NCBI GenBank assembly: GCA_002868945.1 | Contig: PKTX01000017.1 | Span: forward strand, 1-53,729 | Source: Desulfobulbaceae bacterium | GTDB taxonomy: Bacteria > Desulfobacterota > Desulfobulbia > Desulfobulbales > SURF-16 | Direction of reading: 5' to 3' | DNA: 53,729 bases | Shown: positions 34,804 through 43,068 of the stretch, one piece after another | Layout: each line of letters opens with the position of its first letter | Numbering within the stretch: the first letter of the stretch is position 1 | Notes under the pieces: generated by a model | The model's input: only the letters and a program-made list of their open reading frames with translations | Told to the model about the DNA's origin: nothing | Databases searched by the model: none | Made by a program: the position numbers and the translations under genes

Positions 34804-35767
34804 CAGGACCGTGCCGGTCCATCTCGGTATTGATGTGGGGTCGGTTACCACCAAGATGGTGCTCCTGGCCGCGGACAGCGGCGAGGTCCTCGACCATGTC
34901 TATTTGCGCACCAGCGGTGACCCGATCCGCTCCATCCGCCGGGTGATGAACCGTCTTGCCGAGGATGAGCGCCATTTCGAGGTGCTGGCCGCCGCCACCA
35001 CCGGCAGCGGCCGTACCCTGGCCGCCAAGCTGATCGGCACCGATCTGGTGAAAAACGAGATCACCACCCATACCCTGGCGGCCCTGACCATTGCCCCGGA
35101 TGTGCAGACCATCATCGAGATCGGCGGCCAGGATTCGAAGATCATCATTGTCAGGGAACGGATGGCCATTGATTTTAATATGAATACGGTGTGCGCCGCC
35201 GGCACCGGCTCCTTTCTCGACCAGCAGGCCGGTCGTCTCGGCGTCAAGGTGGAGGAGATGGGCGACATGGCCCTGGCCTCGCAGAGCCCGGCCTCCATCT
35301 CCGGACGCTGCACGGTGTTTGCCGAAACCGATATGATCCACAAGCAGCAGATCGGCGTGGGCCGCAATGATATCGTTGCCGGCCTTTGCCAGTCCCTGGT
35401 CCGTAACTACCTGGCCACGGTGGCGCGCGGCAAGCAGATCTTGGCGCCGGTGGTCTTTCAGGGCGGCGTGGCCGCCAACCAGGGTATTGTCAAGGAGTTT
35501 GAAAAACAGACCGGTCATCCCGTCAAGGTTTTTCCCTACTACGGGGTGGCCGGCGCCTATGGTGCCGCCATCTACGCCGCCAAGGCCAGGGGTGAGCGTC
35601 CGCCCTTCCAGGGCTTTGAGCTGCTCAGGCGAGATTTTAGCGTGGACAGCTTCACCTGCCGCAAGTGTGAGGAGGAGTGCACGGTGCTGCGCCTCTATCG
35701 CGAGGCCAAGGTCATCTCCTTCTGGAACGATCGCTGCGGTCGTTACTCCGAGGCGCCAAAAAAATAA
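34784..35767 (+). CDS. BadF/BadG/HgdC-type dehydratase activase (ATPase)
   Basis: 327 aa from the ATG at 34784. It has the ASKHA ATPase core: GIDVGSVTTKMVLL (phosphate 1), EIGGQDSKIII (phosphate 2) and QGGVAANQGIV. The two cysteines that hold the bridging [4Fe-4S] cluster of HgdC dimers are in NTVCAAGTGSFLDQQ and SGRCTVFAETDMI. An added C-terminal tail has CRKCEEEC and DRCGRYSE, probably a second metal site. It couples ATP hydrolysis to low-potential electron injection into the partner dehydratase proteins encoded just upstream. Confidence 0.92.
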   Translation: MESPPVNRTVPVHLGIDVGSVTTKMVLLAADSGEVLDHVYLRTSGDPIRSIRRVMNRLAEDERHFEVLAAATTGSGRTLAAKLIGTDLVKNEITTHTLAALTIAPDVQTIIEIGGQDSKIIIVRERMAIDFNMNTVCAAGTGSFLDQQAGRLGVKVEEMGDMALASQSPASISGRCTVFAETDMIHKQQIGVGRNDIVAGLCQSLVRNYLATVARGKQILAPVVFQGGVAANQGIVKEFEKQTGHPVKVFPYYGVAGAYGAAIYAAKARGERPPFQGFELLRRDFSVDSFTCRKCEEECTVLRLYREAKVISFWNDRCGRYSEAPKK

Positions 35768-35911
35768 GACCCCGGCACGCGTCCCTACCAAAAGAGTCGG
35801 TTATCTGTTACCATATTCCGTAAAACTACCTACTGGGGCTCTCTTGGGTCGTACTTCGTGAGCCCAAATCAAGGGACCTGGTAGCGGACGGACACGACCA
35901 GGGAGGATGGC

Positions 35912-37798
35912 ATGGTAAGCGATGACTGGCGGCAACAGGCAGCCCAGCGGGAGATTGCGCCGGAGAGACTGGCCCACTTTGTCAAACCAGGCTCCCGCAT
36001 CTATATCGGTTCAGGCTGCAGCGAGCCCACCATCCTCACCGAGCAGCTGGTGCTGCGCAAGCACAGCTTTTCCGACTGTGAGATCATTCACTTCCTTACC
36101 CTGTCGGGCAACAAGTTTTTCGATGATAACGAGCCGTCCCACTATCGCCACCAGGCCCTTTTTGTGGGCCAGACAATCCGCCAGGCCGTCAACGAGGGCA
36201 AGGCCGACTATATCCCCATCTCGCTCTCCGACATTCCCGTTCTCATTGAGACGGGGCGCCTGCGTATCGACGTTGCTCTCCTCCAGGTAAGCCCGCCCGG
36301 CAAATATGGTTTCTGCTCTCTGGGGATCAACGTTGATATCAACCGCACCGTCTTTGATCATGCCAAGCTGGTCATTGCCCAGATCAACCCGCTCATGCCG
36401 CGCACCAGCGGTGACTCGTACGTTCGTTTTGCCGATATCGATTATTTTGTATATGAGGAGTCGCCCCTGCTGGAGTTCACCTATCCCACGCCGGATGAGC
36501 TGACCCGGAAGATCGGCCGACTCTGTGCCCGTATCATTGAAAACGGCTCCACCCTGCAGTTCGGCATCGGCAATATTCCCAATGCCACCCTTATGTACCT
36601 GAAGGACAAGAAGGATCTGGCCGTCTATAGCGAGGTGATCTCCGACTCGCTCATCGACCTCATTGAAGAGGGCGTTGTCACCTGCCGCAATAACCACCAT
36701 CCCCATATCCGTACCTCCTTTGCCATGGGGTCGCGGCGTCTCTACGACTATGTGCGGGAAAATCCCTTTATCGAGTTCCAGTCCACCCGGCAGATCAACA
36801 ATATCATCAATATCGCCCAGAACAACAAACAGGTCTCCATTAACGCCGCCCTTTCCGTGTCGCTCACCGGCCAGGTCAACTCCGACAGTATCGGTGCCGC
36901 CATCTACAGCGGTGTCGGCGGTCAGCTCGACTTTACCCGCGGCGCCGCCCTCTCGAAACGGGGCAAACCCATTATCTGCCTGCCCAGCACCACCCGTGAC
37001 GGCAAGATCTCCCGTATTGTCGCCACCCTGCAGCCCGCCTCCGGCGTGGTAATCCCCCGCAGCGAGGTGCATTATGTGGTGACCGAGTGGGGCGTTGCCT
37101 TTCTGCACGGCAAGAGTATCCGCGACCGGGTGCTGCAGATGATCGGTATTGCCCACCCGGATTTTCGCATGGAGTTGCTGGAGGAGGCCAAGCGCCTCAA
37201 CTTTGTCTACCAGGATCAACTGCTGCCCCTGACCAAGGACGGTGTGGTGGTGGTCTATCCCGAGCAGTATGAGTGGCATTTTGAGACCCGCAGCCAGGGG
37301 CGCGTCTTTTTCCGGCCGGTGAAGACCACGGACGAGCGCCTCCTGCAGGAGCTCTACTACCATCTGGAGGCCGAAGATCGGAAGCTGCGCTTCTTTGCCC
37401 CCAAGTCCACCTTCAGCCACAACGAGACCCAGGCCATCGTCAATGTCGACTATGAAACGGTCTTTGCCCTGGTCGGCCTGGTGGGTGATGCCGACAACCA
37501 GCAGATTGTCGCCATGGGTTCCTACTATCTGAACCGGGCCAGCAACATAGCGGAAATCGCCTTTACCGTGGCCAAGGAGTATCGCAACCAGGGCCTGACC
37601 AACCATATGGTGACCAAGCTCATCGATATTGCCAAGGAGAAAGGGGTGCGCGGTTTTGAGGGCGAGGTCCTCAAGTTTAATGACCCCATGATCCATATCC
37701 TCAAGGGCGTCCCCTATGCCACCAGTTTCATGGCCGAGGAGGACTCTTTCCACTTTCGTTTTTTCTTTGATGCGCCGGCCAAGGCCGCCGCTGGGTAG
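35912..37798 (+). CDS. acetyl-CoA hydrolase/CoA-transferase fused to a GNAT acetyltransferase
   Basis: A 628-aa fusion. Residues about 15-430 match the 4-hydroxybutyrate/acetyl-CoA CoA-transferase family: VKPGSRIYIGSGCSEP, VSPPGKYGFCSLG, then YSEVISDSLIDL with the probable catalytic glutamate and QIDFTRGA-like GGQLDFTRGAALS. Residues about 465-625 are GNAT-like: VRFFAPK-type RFFAPKSTFS, AEIAFTVAKEYRNQGL (acetyl-CoA binding loop) and HMVTKLIDIAKEKG. The fusion occurs in anaerobic Deltaproteobacteria-type genomes. A ribosome-binding site GGGAGGA precedes the ATG. It lies 144 bp after the activase, compatible with a shared acyl-CoA pathway. Confidence 0.88.
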   Translation: MVSDDWRQQAAQREIAPERLAHFVKPGSRIYIGSGCSEPTILTEQLVLRKHSFSDCEIIHFLTLSGNKFFDDNEPSHYRHQALFVGQTIRQAVNEGKADYIPISLSDIPVLIETGRLRIDVALLQVSPPGKYGFCSLGINVDINRTVFDHAKLVIAQINPLMPRTSGDSYVRFADIDYFVYEESPLLEFTYPTPDELTRKIGRLCARIIENGSTLQFGIGNIPNATLMYLKDKKDLAVYSEVISDSLIDLIEEGVVTCRNNHHPHIRTSFAMGSRRLYDYVRENPFIEFQSTRQINNIINIAQNNKQVSINAALSVSLTGQVNSDSIGAAIYSGVGGQLDFTRGAALSKRGKPIICLPSTTRDGKISRIVATLQPASGVVIPRSEVHYVVTEWGVAFLHGKSIRDRVLQMIGIAHPDFRMELLEEAKRLNFVYQDQLLPLTKDGVVVVYPEQYEWHFETRSQGRVFFRPVKTTDERLLQELYYHLEAEDRKLRFFAPKSTFSHNETQAIVNVDYETVFALVGLVGDADNQQIVAMGSYYLNRASNIAEIAFTVAKEYRNQGLTNHMVTKLIDIAKEKGVRGFEGEVLKFNDPMIHILKGVPYATSFMAEEDSFHFRFFFDAPAKAAAG

Positions 37799-37980
37799 TG
37801 GCTGTCCGGAAATGGGGTGAAGAGTGGCGGCTGATGGGGCGCCGAGTCCGGCGTAGAAAGGGATTGACAGGGTCGGGGAAAGGATTTATTTTTTATTGAT
37901 ATAAAAAGGTAAACGGCCTGCATAAATCTCTCTGCCGGCCTGATGCCGCCAGCCGCCTCTTTCCGGCCAGGAGACCTGTT

Positions 37981-38466
37981 ATGGATGTACTGCACCCACC
38001 CCCTGTGGTCTCCGCCTTTATGGCCGCCCATCTCCCTGAATTTCTGGAAAATTACGGCATAAGCTTTTCTGTTGATGGTCCTCAAATGGAGTATTTCGTC
38101 TATCAGAAGGGAACCGGCCAGGATATCTCCTGCTCGCTGACCCTGACCTTTGATGTCGGCACAGGCACAATTACGATTCTGACCTTTTATCCGGGGCTGT
38201 ATCTCCACCCCGGCACCCGCTATTTCTCGGCAGTCTGTTTTTTTCTGGTGCTGCAGCACTTTGCCCATTTTCAGCATATTGCCTCTGATTGCCGCATCTG
38301 TCTCAGCACCAAGAAAATGATCTTCGACACCTTTTATGCCCTGCTGCAGGATTTTGATTTCCATGTGCTGCTCCAAGGCGAGGAGGATCGGGTTGCCATT
38401 GAAAGCAGTTTTCTTGTCCTCGATTTTGACACCTCCATGTTCAGCCAACGCCCCCTGGTGGAATAG
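37981..38466 (+). CDS. unrecognised 161-residue protein
   Basis: I do not recognise this protein. It has a mixed alpha/beta look with alternating hydrophobic strands (YFVYQKG, SLTLTFDVGTGTITILTFYP) and a helix-rich C-terminal half containing ASDCRICLSTKKMIFDTFY. Composition and codon use resemble neighbouring genes, so it is probably real. It starts at an ATG with GAGACC upstream and a possible promoter at 37880-37910. It is followed by the family B/C repeat complex. No function can be inferred. Confidence 0.6.
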   Translation: MDVLHPPPVVSAFMAAHLPEFLENYGISFSVDGPQMEYFVYQKGTGQDISCSLTLTFDVGTGTITILTFYPGLYLHPGTRYFSAVCFFLVLQHFAHFQHIASDCRICLSTKKMIFDTFYALLQDFDFHVLLQGEEDRVAIESSFLVLDFDTSMFSQRPLVE

Positions 38467-38524
38467 GCAGGGGCGTCGCCCCTGCGCCGCCGATCGCTGC
38501 TTTTCTTATCTCTCCCTCCCTTGA

Positions 38525-38930
38525 CAGCCCCTTGAAAAACGTAGCGAGCGTAGCTGCGGCGAGGAGCCTGTCGGACTTAGACATAAATCTACTGCAAATT
38601 CGAAAAATCGGTCCATATTCCCATGGCTTTTCGTTAAATAGCTCTGCTATTCGCCTCAAATCCATGTAAATCTGGCCTTGATTTTTCGAATTTTCGCTAC
38701 GATTCTCTAAGTCCGACAGGCTCCCAGGAAAAGTGAGGCGAAAAATGCGCGCCCGGAGGAGGTAAGGGAGCCTGCGACACTCCGAGTACCCTTGGGGTGC
38801 AGTTTGCATGGGGTTTAGGAGCATTTCGGAGTCTCGCTCCGCTCGCTTAGCTCAAGCCGAATTTTGACGACGCATCAGTAGATAGCGAACGAAGAGAGAC
38901 CTTCGAGCGCAGTAGTTTTTCAACGGGCTG
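38525..38930. repeat. family B repeat, copy B2, interrupted by family C
   Basis: The ends are CAGCCCCTTGAAAAA and TTTTTCAACGGGCTG. The inside, read in reverse, matches copy B1 (10661-10900) block for block, except that a complete family C element (38564-38723) interrupts it near the left end. In B1 the corresponding position reads straight through. It occupies most of the gap 38467-38941. Confidence 0.88.
38564..38723. repeat. family C repeat, copy C2, nested in family B
   Basis: 160 bp, nearly identical to copy C1 at 16194-16354, with the same 18-bp inverted ends. Its insertion into a family B repeat shows that family C has moved as a unit. No target duplication is obvious at this site. Confidence 0.9.
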
Positions 38931-38941
38931 TTGAGCGCTTC

Positions 38942-39676
38942 TCATCCGCTGTTGCCCGCCCTTGCCCTTATTGGGCCGGGCAGCCAGGCCGCAAGTTCGC
39001 CCAGGGCGGTGGAGTTGAGCAGGTAGGGTTCGGCCTGGGCCAGGGCGCGTTGCCGGATCTCGCCGGCCAGTCTGGCCGGGGACCAGTCGGCCACCCTGTT
39101 TTTGGGTGGCAGGGCGGATTTTTTGGCCACATGGCCCCACATGTGCTGCAGGGCATTGCGCAGCCCGCCCGGGCCGGGGGGGTGCCGAAGAACCTCGGTG
39201 AGCAGCCCGGCCAATTCCGCCATGTCGTGTTGCGGCGACAGTGCCGCCACCTCCGGTCCCAGTCGGCGGTAGAGCTTTTCGTCACGGGCCAACACCGAAT
39301 ACTTATGGTGACTCCAGAGCTGCTGGTTGTTGCGGGGCAGGGGGATACGGCCCTGTTCCCGGCCCTGGTATTTCCGGGCCAGGATCTGCAATTGACAATG
39401 GGGTGGATCAAGGTAGGTGGGCGGCCATATTTCCCTGTTGCTGCGGGTCAGGACCGGTGAACGGTCGCAAAAGCCGCGCAGTGCCATTTCCGCGACCAGC
39501 AGGCGATGGCGCTGGCGCAGGGCCCAGCCATGGCCCTGCCAGCGTCTGGTCTCCGGGTGACGGCTATAACCCTTTTTGTTATGGACCAGGATGGCGACAA
39601 TGCCGTGCAGCTCGCGGTGTTCTCCAAGCAGGCTCTGTCGGTTGAGATAGCCGGGGTTGATGTCCCATATACGCAT
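38942..39676 (-). CDS. pyrimidine-dimer glycosylase-like (Pyr_excise) domain fused to DUF1722
   Basis: 244 aa from the ATG at 39676. Residues 1-95 match the T4 endonuclease V / Pyr_excise family: MRIWDINPGYLNRQSLLGEH, HNKKGYSRHPETRRW, then HRLLVAEMALRGF. Residues about 135-235 match DUF1722 (YbgA-like): LWSHHKYSVLARDEKLYRRL, then helices and a GHVAKK turn. Endonuclease V cuts at UV pyrimidine dimers; DUF1722 is known fused to photolyase-related or DUF523 proteins. The T4 catalytic Thr2 amine is not conserved as such (second residue is Arg), so activity is uncertain. Confidence 0.8.
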   Translation of the reverse strand: MRIWDINPGYLNRQSLLGEHRELHGIVAILVHNKKGYSRHPETRRWQGHGWALRQRHRLLVAEMALRGFCDRSPVLTRSNREIWPPTYLDPPHCQLQILARKYQGREQGRIPLPRNNQQLWSHHKYSVLARDEKLYRRLGPEVAALSPQHDMAELAGLLTEVLRHPPGPGGLRNALQHMWGHVAKKSALPPKNRVADWSPARLAGEIRQRALAQAEPYLLNSTALGELAAWLPGPIRARAGNSG

Positions 39677-39764
39677 GCTCTGCACCTCGCTGGTGTTCTG
39701 GCGGGGATCTCTTTTAAGGGTGCTGCGCATCGAGCCATCTGCTTGGTGGTTGCGTCGCAGGCTC

Positions 39765-40799
39765 CTAGCTGCTGCCCACTGTGGGTTCCGACTGGAAATC
39801 CTCGGCCTGGATGTCGCCGTGCACGGTGTCGGCATTATCGATTTCCTCAAGGGGCGCCATGTGAAAGAGGGCATCCCCCTTGTAGACCAATGGCAGTTTG
39901 AGCAGGCCGATGATAATACCGCTGGCCGGGGCAATCACCTTTTCCTCGTTTTCTCCGAAGGGATCGGCGATTTTGGCCACCACCTCACCCTTGTTGATGG
40001 TGGCGCCCAGACTGGTTTTGCTGTAGAGAATGCCGCTCTTCGGGGCCCTGATCCAGGAGGTGGAGCGCACCACCAGGGGTTCGCGGCGGCGCTTGCGGCC
40101 GCTCTTCTTCTTGGGCAGCATGCCGATTTCCCGCATCACTGCAATGATGCCATGCAGGCCCACCTGGGTGACCTGTTCATCAAAACGCAACGATTCGCCG
40201 CCCTCGTAGAGCAGCATGGGAATGCCCTTGTCGATCACCGCCTCGCGCAGGGAGTTGTCACGCAGGCGGGCATTGATGATAACCGGCGTGCCAAAGGCCT
40301 TGGCCAGGCGCTCCACCTCCGGATCGTCAAGGATGACCCGAAGCTGGGGCAGGTTGGTGCGGTGGTTGGTGCCGGTGTGAAGATCAATGCCGTGCGTACA
40401 TTGGTTGACGATCTCGTCAATGAAGAGGCGGGCCAGATGGGAGGCCAGCGACCCTTTGTGGGAGCCGGGGAAGGAGCGGTTGAGGTCGCGGCGGTCGGGC
40501 AGGTAGCGGGACAGGTTGATAAATCCATAGACATTGACAATGGGGATGGCAATCAGGGTGCCGCGCAGCTGTTGCATGAGCTTCAGGTTCAAGAGGCGGC
40601 GGACGATCTCGACGCCGTTCACCTCGTCGCCGTGGATGGCCGCTGAAACAAAGAGACGCGGCCCTTCGCGTTTGGCGTGGATGACATGGACCGGCATGGT
40701 CATGGGGGTGTGGGTGTAGAGACGGGCCACAGGCAGTTCGTAGATTCGTCTTTCGCCTGGTTTGATGACGGCGTCGCCGATGGTGATGGAATCGCGCAT
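39765..40799 (-). CDS. succinylglutamate desuccinylase/aspartoacylase-family protein
   Basis: 344 aa from the ATG at 40799, four bases after the rimK stop. An upstream in-frame ATG at 40853 lies inside rimK. Zinc ligands are visible in AAIHGDEVNG (His-x-x-Glu) and GIDLHTG (second His), as in M14-type deacylases. Further on are LYEGGESLRFD (likely catalytic Glu) and a C-terminal lipoyl-like beta segment (GILYSKTSLGATINKGEVVA). It is the third gene of a RimB-RimK-AstE operon. It probably removes an amino-acid or acyl group from a peptide side chain or small molecule. Confidence 0.88.
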   Translation of the reverse strand: MRDSITIGDAVIKPGERRIYELPVARLYTHTPMTMPVHVIHAKREGPRLFVSAAIHGDEVNGVEIVRRLLNLKLMQQLRGTLIAIPIVNVYGFINLSRYLPDRRDLNRSFPGSHKGSLASHLARLFIDEIVNQCTHGIDLHTGTNHRTNLPQLRVILDDPEVERLAKAFGTPVIINARLRDNSLREAVIDKGIPMLLYEGGESLRFDEQVTQVGLHGIIAVMREIGMLPKKKSGRKRRREPLVVRSTSWIRAPKSGILYSKTSLGATINKGEVVAKIADPFGENEEKVIAPASGIIIGLLKLPLVYKGDALFHMAPLEEIDNADTVHGDIQAEDFQSEPTVGSS

Positions 40800-40803
40800 G
40801 GTG

Positions 40804-41709
40804 TCAGCCTTGGCCGCGGGTGCCGGTCTTGCCGGGTTTGGCGTTTTTTTCAATAAAGTCGTAGATCATACCGGCGATATCCTTCTTGGATGACTGTTCA
40901 ATGCCTTCAAGGCCTGGTGATGAGTTGACCTCCATGACCACTGGGCCGTGGTTGGAGCGTAACAGGTCAACGCCCGCCACGTTAAGGCCCATGATCTTGG
41001 CGGCTCGAATGGCGGTGGAACGTTCCTCCGGGGTTATCTTCACCGCCTCGGTTCTGCCGCCGCGATGGATGTTGGAACGGAACTCGCCTTCCTTGCCTAT
41101 GCGTTTCATGGTGGCAACCACCTTGCTGCCGATGACAAAACAGCGGATATCCGTGGCCTCCGACTCCTTGATGAACTCCTGTACCAGGATGTTTGCCTTG
41201 ACGCCGCTGAAGGCCTCGATAACACTCTCCGCCGCCTTATGGGTCTCGGCCAGGACAACGCCGATGCCCTGGGTGCCCTCCAGCATCTTGATGACCAGCG
41301 GCGCACCGCCCACCAGTTTGATCAGGTCATTGGTGTACTTGGTGGAATGTCCGAAACCGGTGATCGGCAGCCCAATTCCCTTGCGCGCCAGAAGCTGCAG
41401 AGAGCGCAGCTTGTCACGGGAACGGGTGATGGCCACGGACTCGTTGACACTGTAAACCCCCATCATCTCAAACTGCCTGACCACTGCAGTGCCGTAAAAG
41501 GTTACGGAGGCGCCGATGCGGGGAATAACGGCCTGATAGCCGGTGAGCGGTTCACCCTTGTAGTGCACGGAGGGATGGTGGGAGGTGATGTTCATATAGC
41601 AGAGCAGGGGATCGACAACCCTGATCTCATGGCCGCGCTTTTTGCCCGCCTCAATGAGGCGAGTGGTGGAGTAAAGCCGGGTATTGCGGGAGAGGATGGC
41701 TATTTTCAT
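40804..41709 (-). CDS. rimK: RimK-family ATP-grasp ligase
   Basis: A 301-aa RimK-like alpha-L-glutamate ligase; RimK adds glutamates to the C-terminus of ribosomal protein S6 in E. coli. ATP-grasp elements seen: [19 protein letters not shown] (nucleotide loop), [21 protein letters not shown], and [17 protein letters not shown] (metal ligands). The N-terminal domain with [14 protein letters not shown] matches RimK. It overlaps the RimB-like gene by four bases (ATGA). Ribosomal S6 is not encoded nearby, so the true target could differ. Confidence 0.92.
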   Translation of the reverse strand: MKIAILSRNTRLYSTTRLIEAGKKRGHEIRVVDPLLCYMNITSHHPSVHYKGEPLTGYQAVIPRIGASVTFYGTAVVRQFEMMGVYSVNESVAITRSRDKLRSLQLLARKGIGLPITGFGHSTKYTNDLIKLVGGAPLVIKMLEGTQGIGVVLAETHKAAESVIEAFSGVKANILVQEFIKESEATDIRCFVIGSKVVATMKRIGKEGEFRSNIHRGGRTEAVKITPEERSTAIRAAKIMGLNVAGVDLLRSNHGPVVMEVNSSPGLEGIEQSSKKDIAGMIYDFIEKNAKPGKTGTRGQG

Positions 41710-42200
41710 GGTGTATTCCTTGACCGCTGTTCTTTCTTGTAGGCTTTTTTGAGGGAGAGGCCGGTGAGGTAGGAGGCCTGGGGGTCGATGGTGAAATGGC
41801 CTGCCATGGCAGTGCGCCCCAGCAGCATACGAAACTGCATGGATTCCCGGTCGGTGAGGGTGATCTCAATATCCCAGGTCGATCCGGCCAGCAGCACCGG
41901 TGTCTTGATGACATACCGCATCTCCCGGTGGCCGCCCGAGTCGGATACTCTTCGGTAGTCGGCAACCTCGGCGATGCGGAACAGTTCAATATCCTTGCGT
42001 TTCTGGAGGGGGTGGATGCCGAAACGTACCAGGTGGCGACCATGCTCCTTATAGGCCTCGACATGGAAGGCATGCAGGGCGGAGGTGCGGGCGCCGGTAT
42101 CTATCTTTGCCTTGATGGCCGGGATATCGAGCTCCGGCAGGCAGAGCCACTCGCGCCAGCCCAGCATCAGGGCCGGTGTCTTGGTTTTTGGTTTTTTCAT
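41706..42200 (-). CDS. RimB-like retropepsin-fold protein (DUF785 / ATP-dependent zinc protease family)
   Basis: A 164-aa protein with the aspartic-protease-like motif [13 protein letters not shown] near residues 32-44 (Asp-Thr-Gly), as in the RimB/DUF785 family. [16 protein letters not shown] is the conserved C-terminal flap region. RimB is a single-domain retropepsin-like protein that trims glutamates added by RimK. It is the first gene of the three-gene operon and overlaps rimK by 4 bp. Its family is often annotated as an 'ATP-dependent zinc protease', a name that is not well supported. Confidence 0.87.
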   Translation of the reverse strand: MKKPKTKTPALMLGWREWLCLPELDIPAIKAKIDTGARTSALHAFHVEAYKEHGRHLVRFGIHPLQKRKDIELFRIAEVADYRRVSDSGGHREMRYVIKTPVLLAGSTWDIEITLTDRESMQFRMLLGRTAMAGHFTIDPQASYLTGLSLKKAYKKEQRSRNTP

Positions 42201-42253
42201 GAGGGCACTATGCTCTCGACGGTGAGGGTTATCTTGGCGCCGTGCTGTTCGGG

Positions 42254-42420
42254 CCGATTTTTTCGGTACTTCGTAAATACCTAGTGCCTGTCCAGAGAGA
42301 GGTCATTTGGGAGTCTCGCAGGCTCGCTTACCTGTTCGAAATCAAGGACTGCGAAAGAAATAAGCACGCCCTGAAAGAACTACCCTTGGGGTGCAGGCAT
42401 ATATGTGCCATGCCGAGCCT
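42254..42420. repeat. degenerate, end-less family A/B repeat
   Basis: A decayed copy in which GGGAGTCTCGCAGGCTCGC, CTGTTCGAAATC and CCCTTGGGGTGCAG modules occur without recognisable ATCTTGAATAATT ends. It precedes the gene remnant at 42430. Confidence 0.55.
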
Positions 42421-42429
42421 AATTTTTTG

Positions 42430-42598
42430 AGCATGCCGAGGTTAAAAGCGAGTTCACGAGGCTGCGGCAATGGGGCGAAATAGCAATTGTTCACCATGGC
42501 CTGATCCTTAAGCTTGACGCCGCACTCTTCCTTGCAGCCCGTCTCGGCGTCCGGAACGTCAATGCCTTGCCGCTCTTTACGAGAAAGGCGGCTTAGAG
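42430..42598 (-). pseudogene. possible C-terminal protein remnant
   Basis: On the minus strand a frame of about 55 codons reads RQGIDVPDAETGCKEECGVK, then continues with NNCYFAPLPQPRELAFN. It has good codon usage and no start codon except an internal ATG. It looks like the end of a deleted gene. I cannot assign a family. It runs straight into the family A-like repeat. Confidence 0.3.
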
Positions 42599-43068
42599 AT
42601 CATGGTAATTGTTTGAGGCGGTGATAGGCAAGATGAACCCCCCTTTTTTTGGCCTGTTTCAGGCAGAGGGGCGTCCGGGCGGCCGGCCGCTACATCAGGC
42701 TCCTGCAATCGTTCGCCCCTTATACTCGACATGCCGCTCTTTGGAAACGAAAAGCGCGGGTGTCGTGACTCTTGTTTTTTGGAGGAAGGAAGAGGCGGGT
42801 TGGCAGAGGCAAGGGGCAAAATGCAAGGGTCAGGGAAGGCGGGGCTCATGGCAAGTGTGTGACACCTGCCGGGCCGGCTGCTTTTTACGGTCAAATGCCT
42901 CGGCTCGGCCGGCCACCCTGTTCCACAGGCGCAAGGCCGCCAAAATCTGCCCTTGTCCCTTGAGGTTTGAGCCGATAAGATAGGTCTACGTTTGCTGCGG
43001 CAGCGATTTTTCCAGCGTTACCATCAACACATTCCGAGCCGGCCCTTTGGCTGACCAGAGGAGGAGAG
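42599..43068. other. non-coding region upstream of the BCCT gene
   Basis: Low-conviction frames only, with no protein-like composition. The BCCT promoter probably lies in its last part. No riboswitch fold was recognised. Confidence 0.4.

Noticed and set aside
42609-42983. Plus-strand 124-codon gene before BCCT
   Set aside because: Composition is unlike protein and it overlaps other open frames with no start signal.
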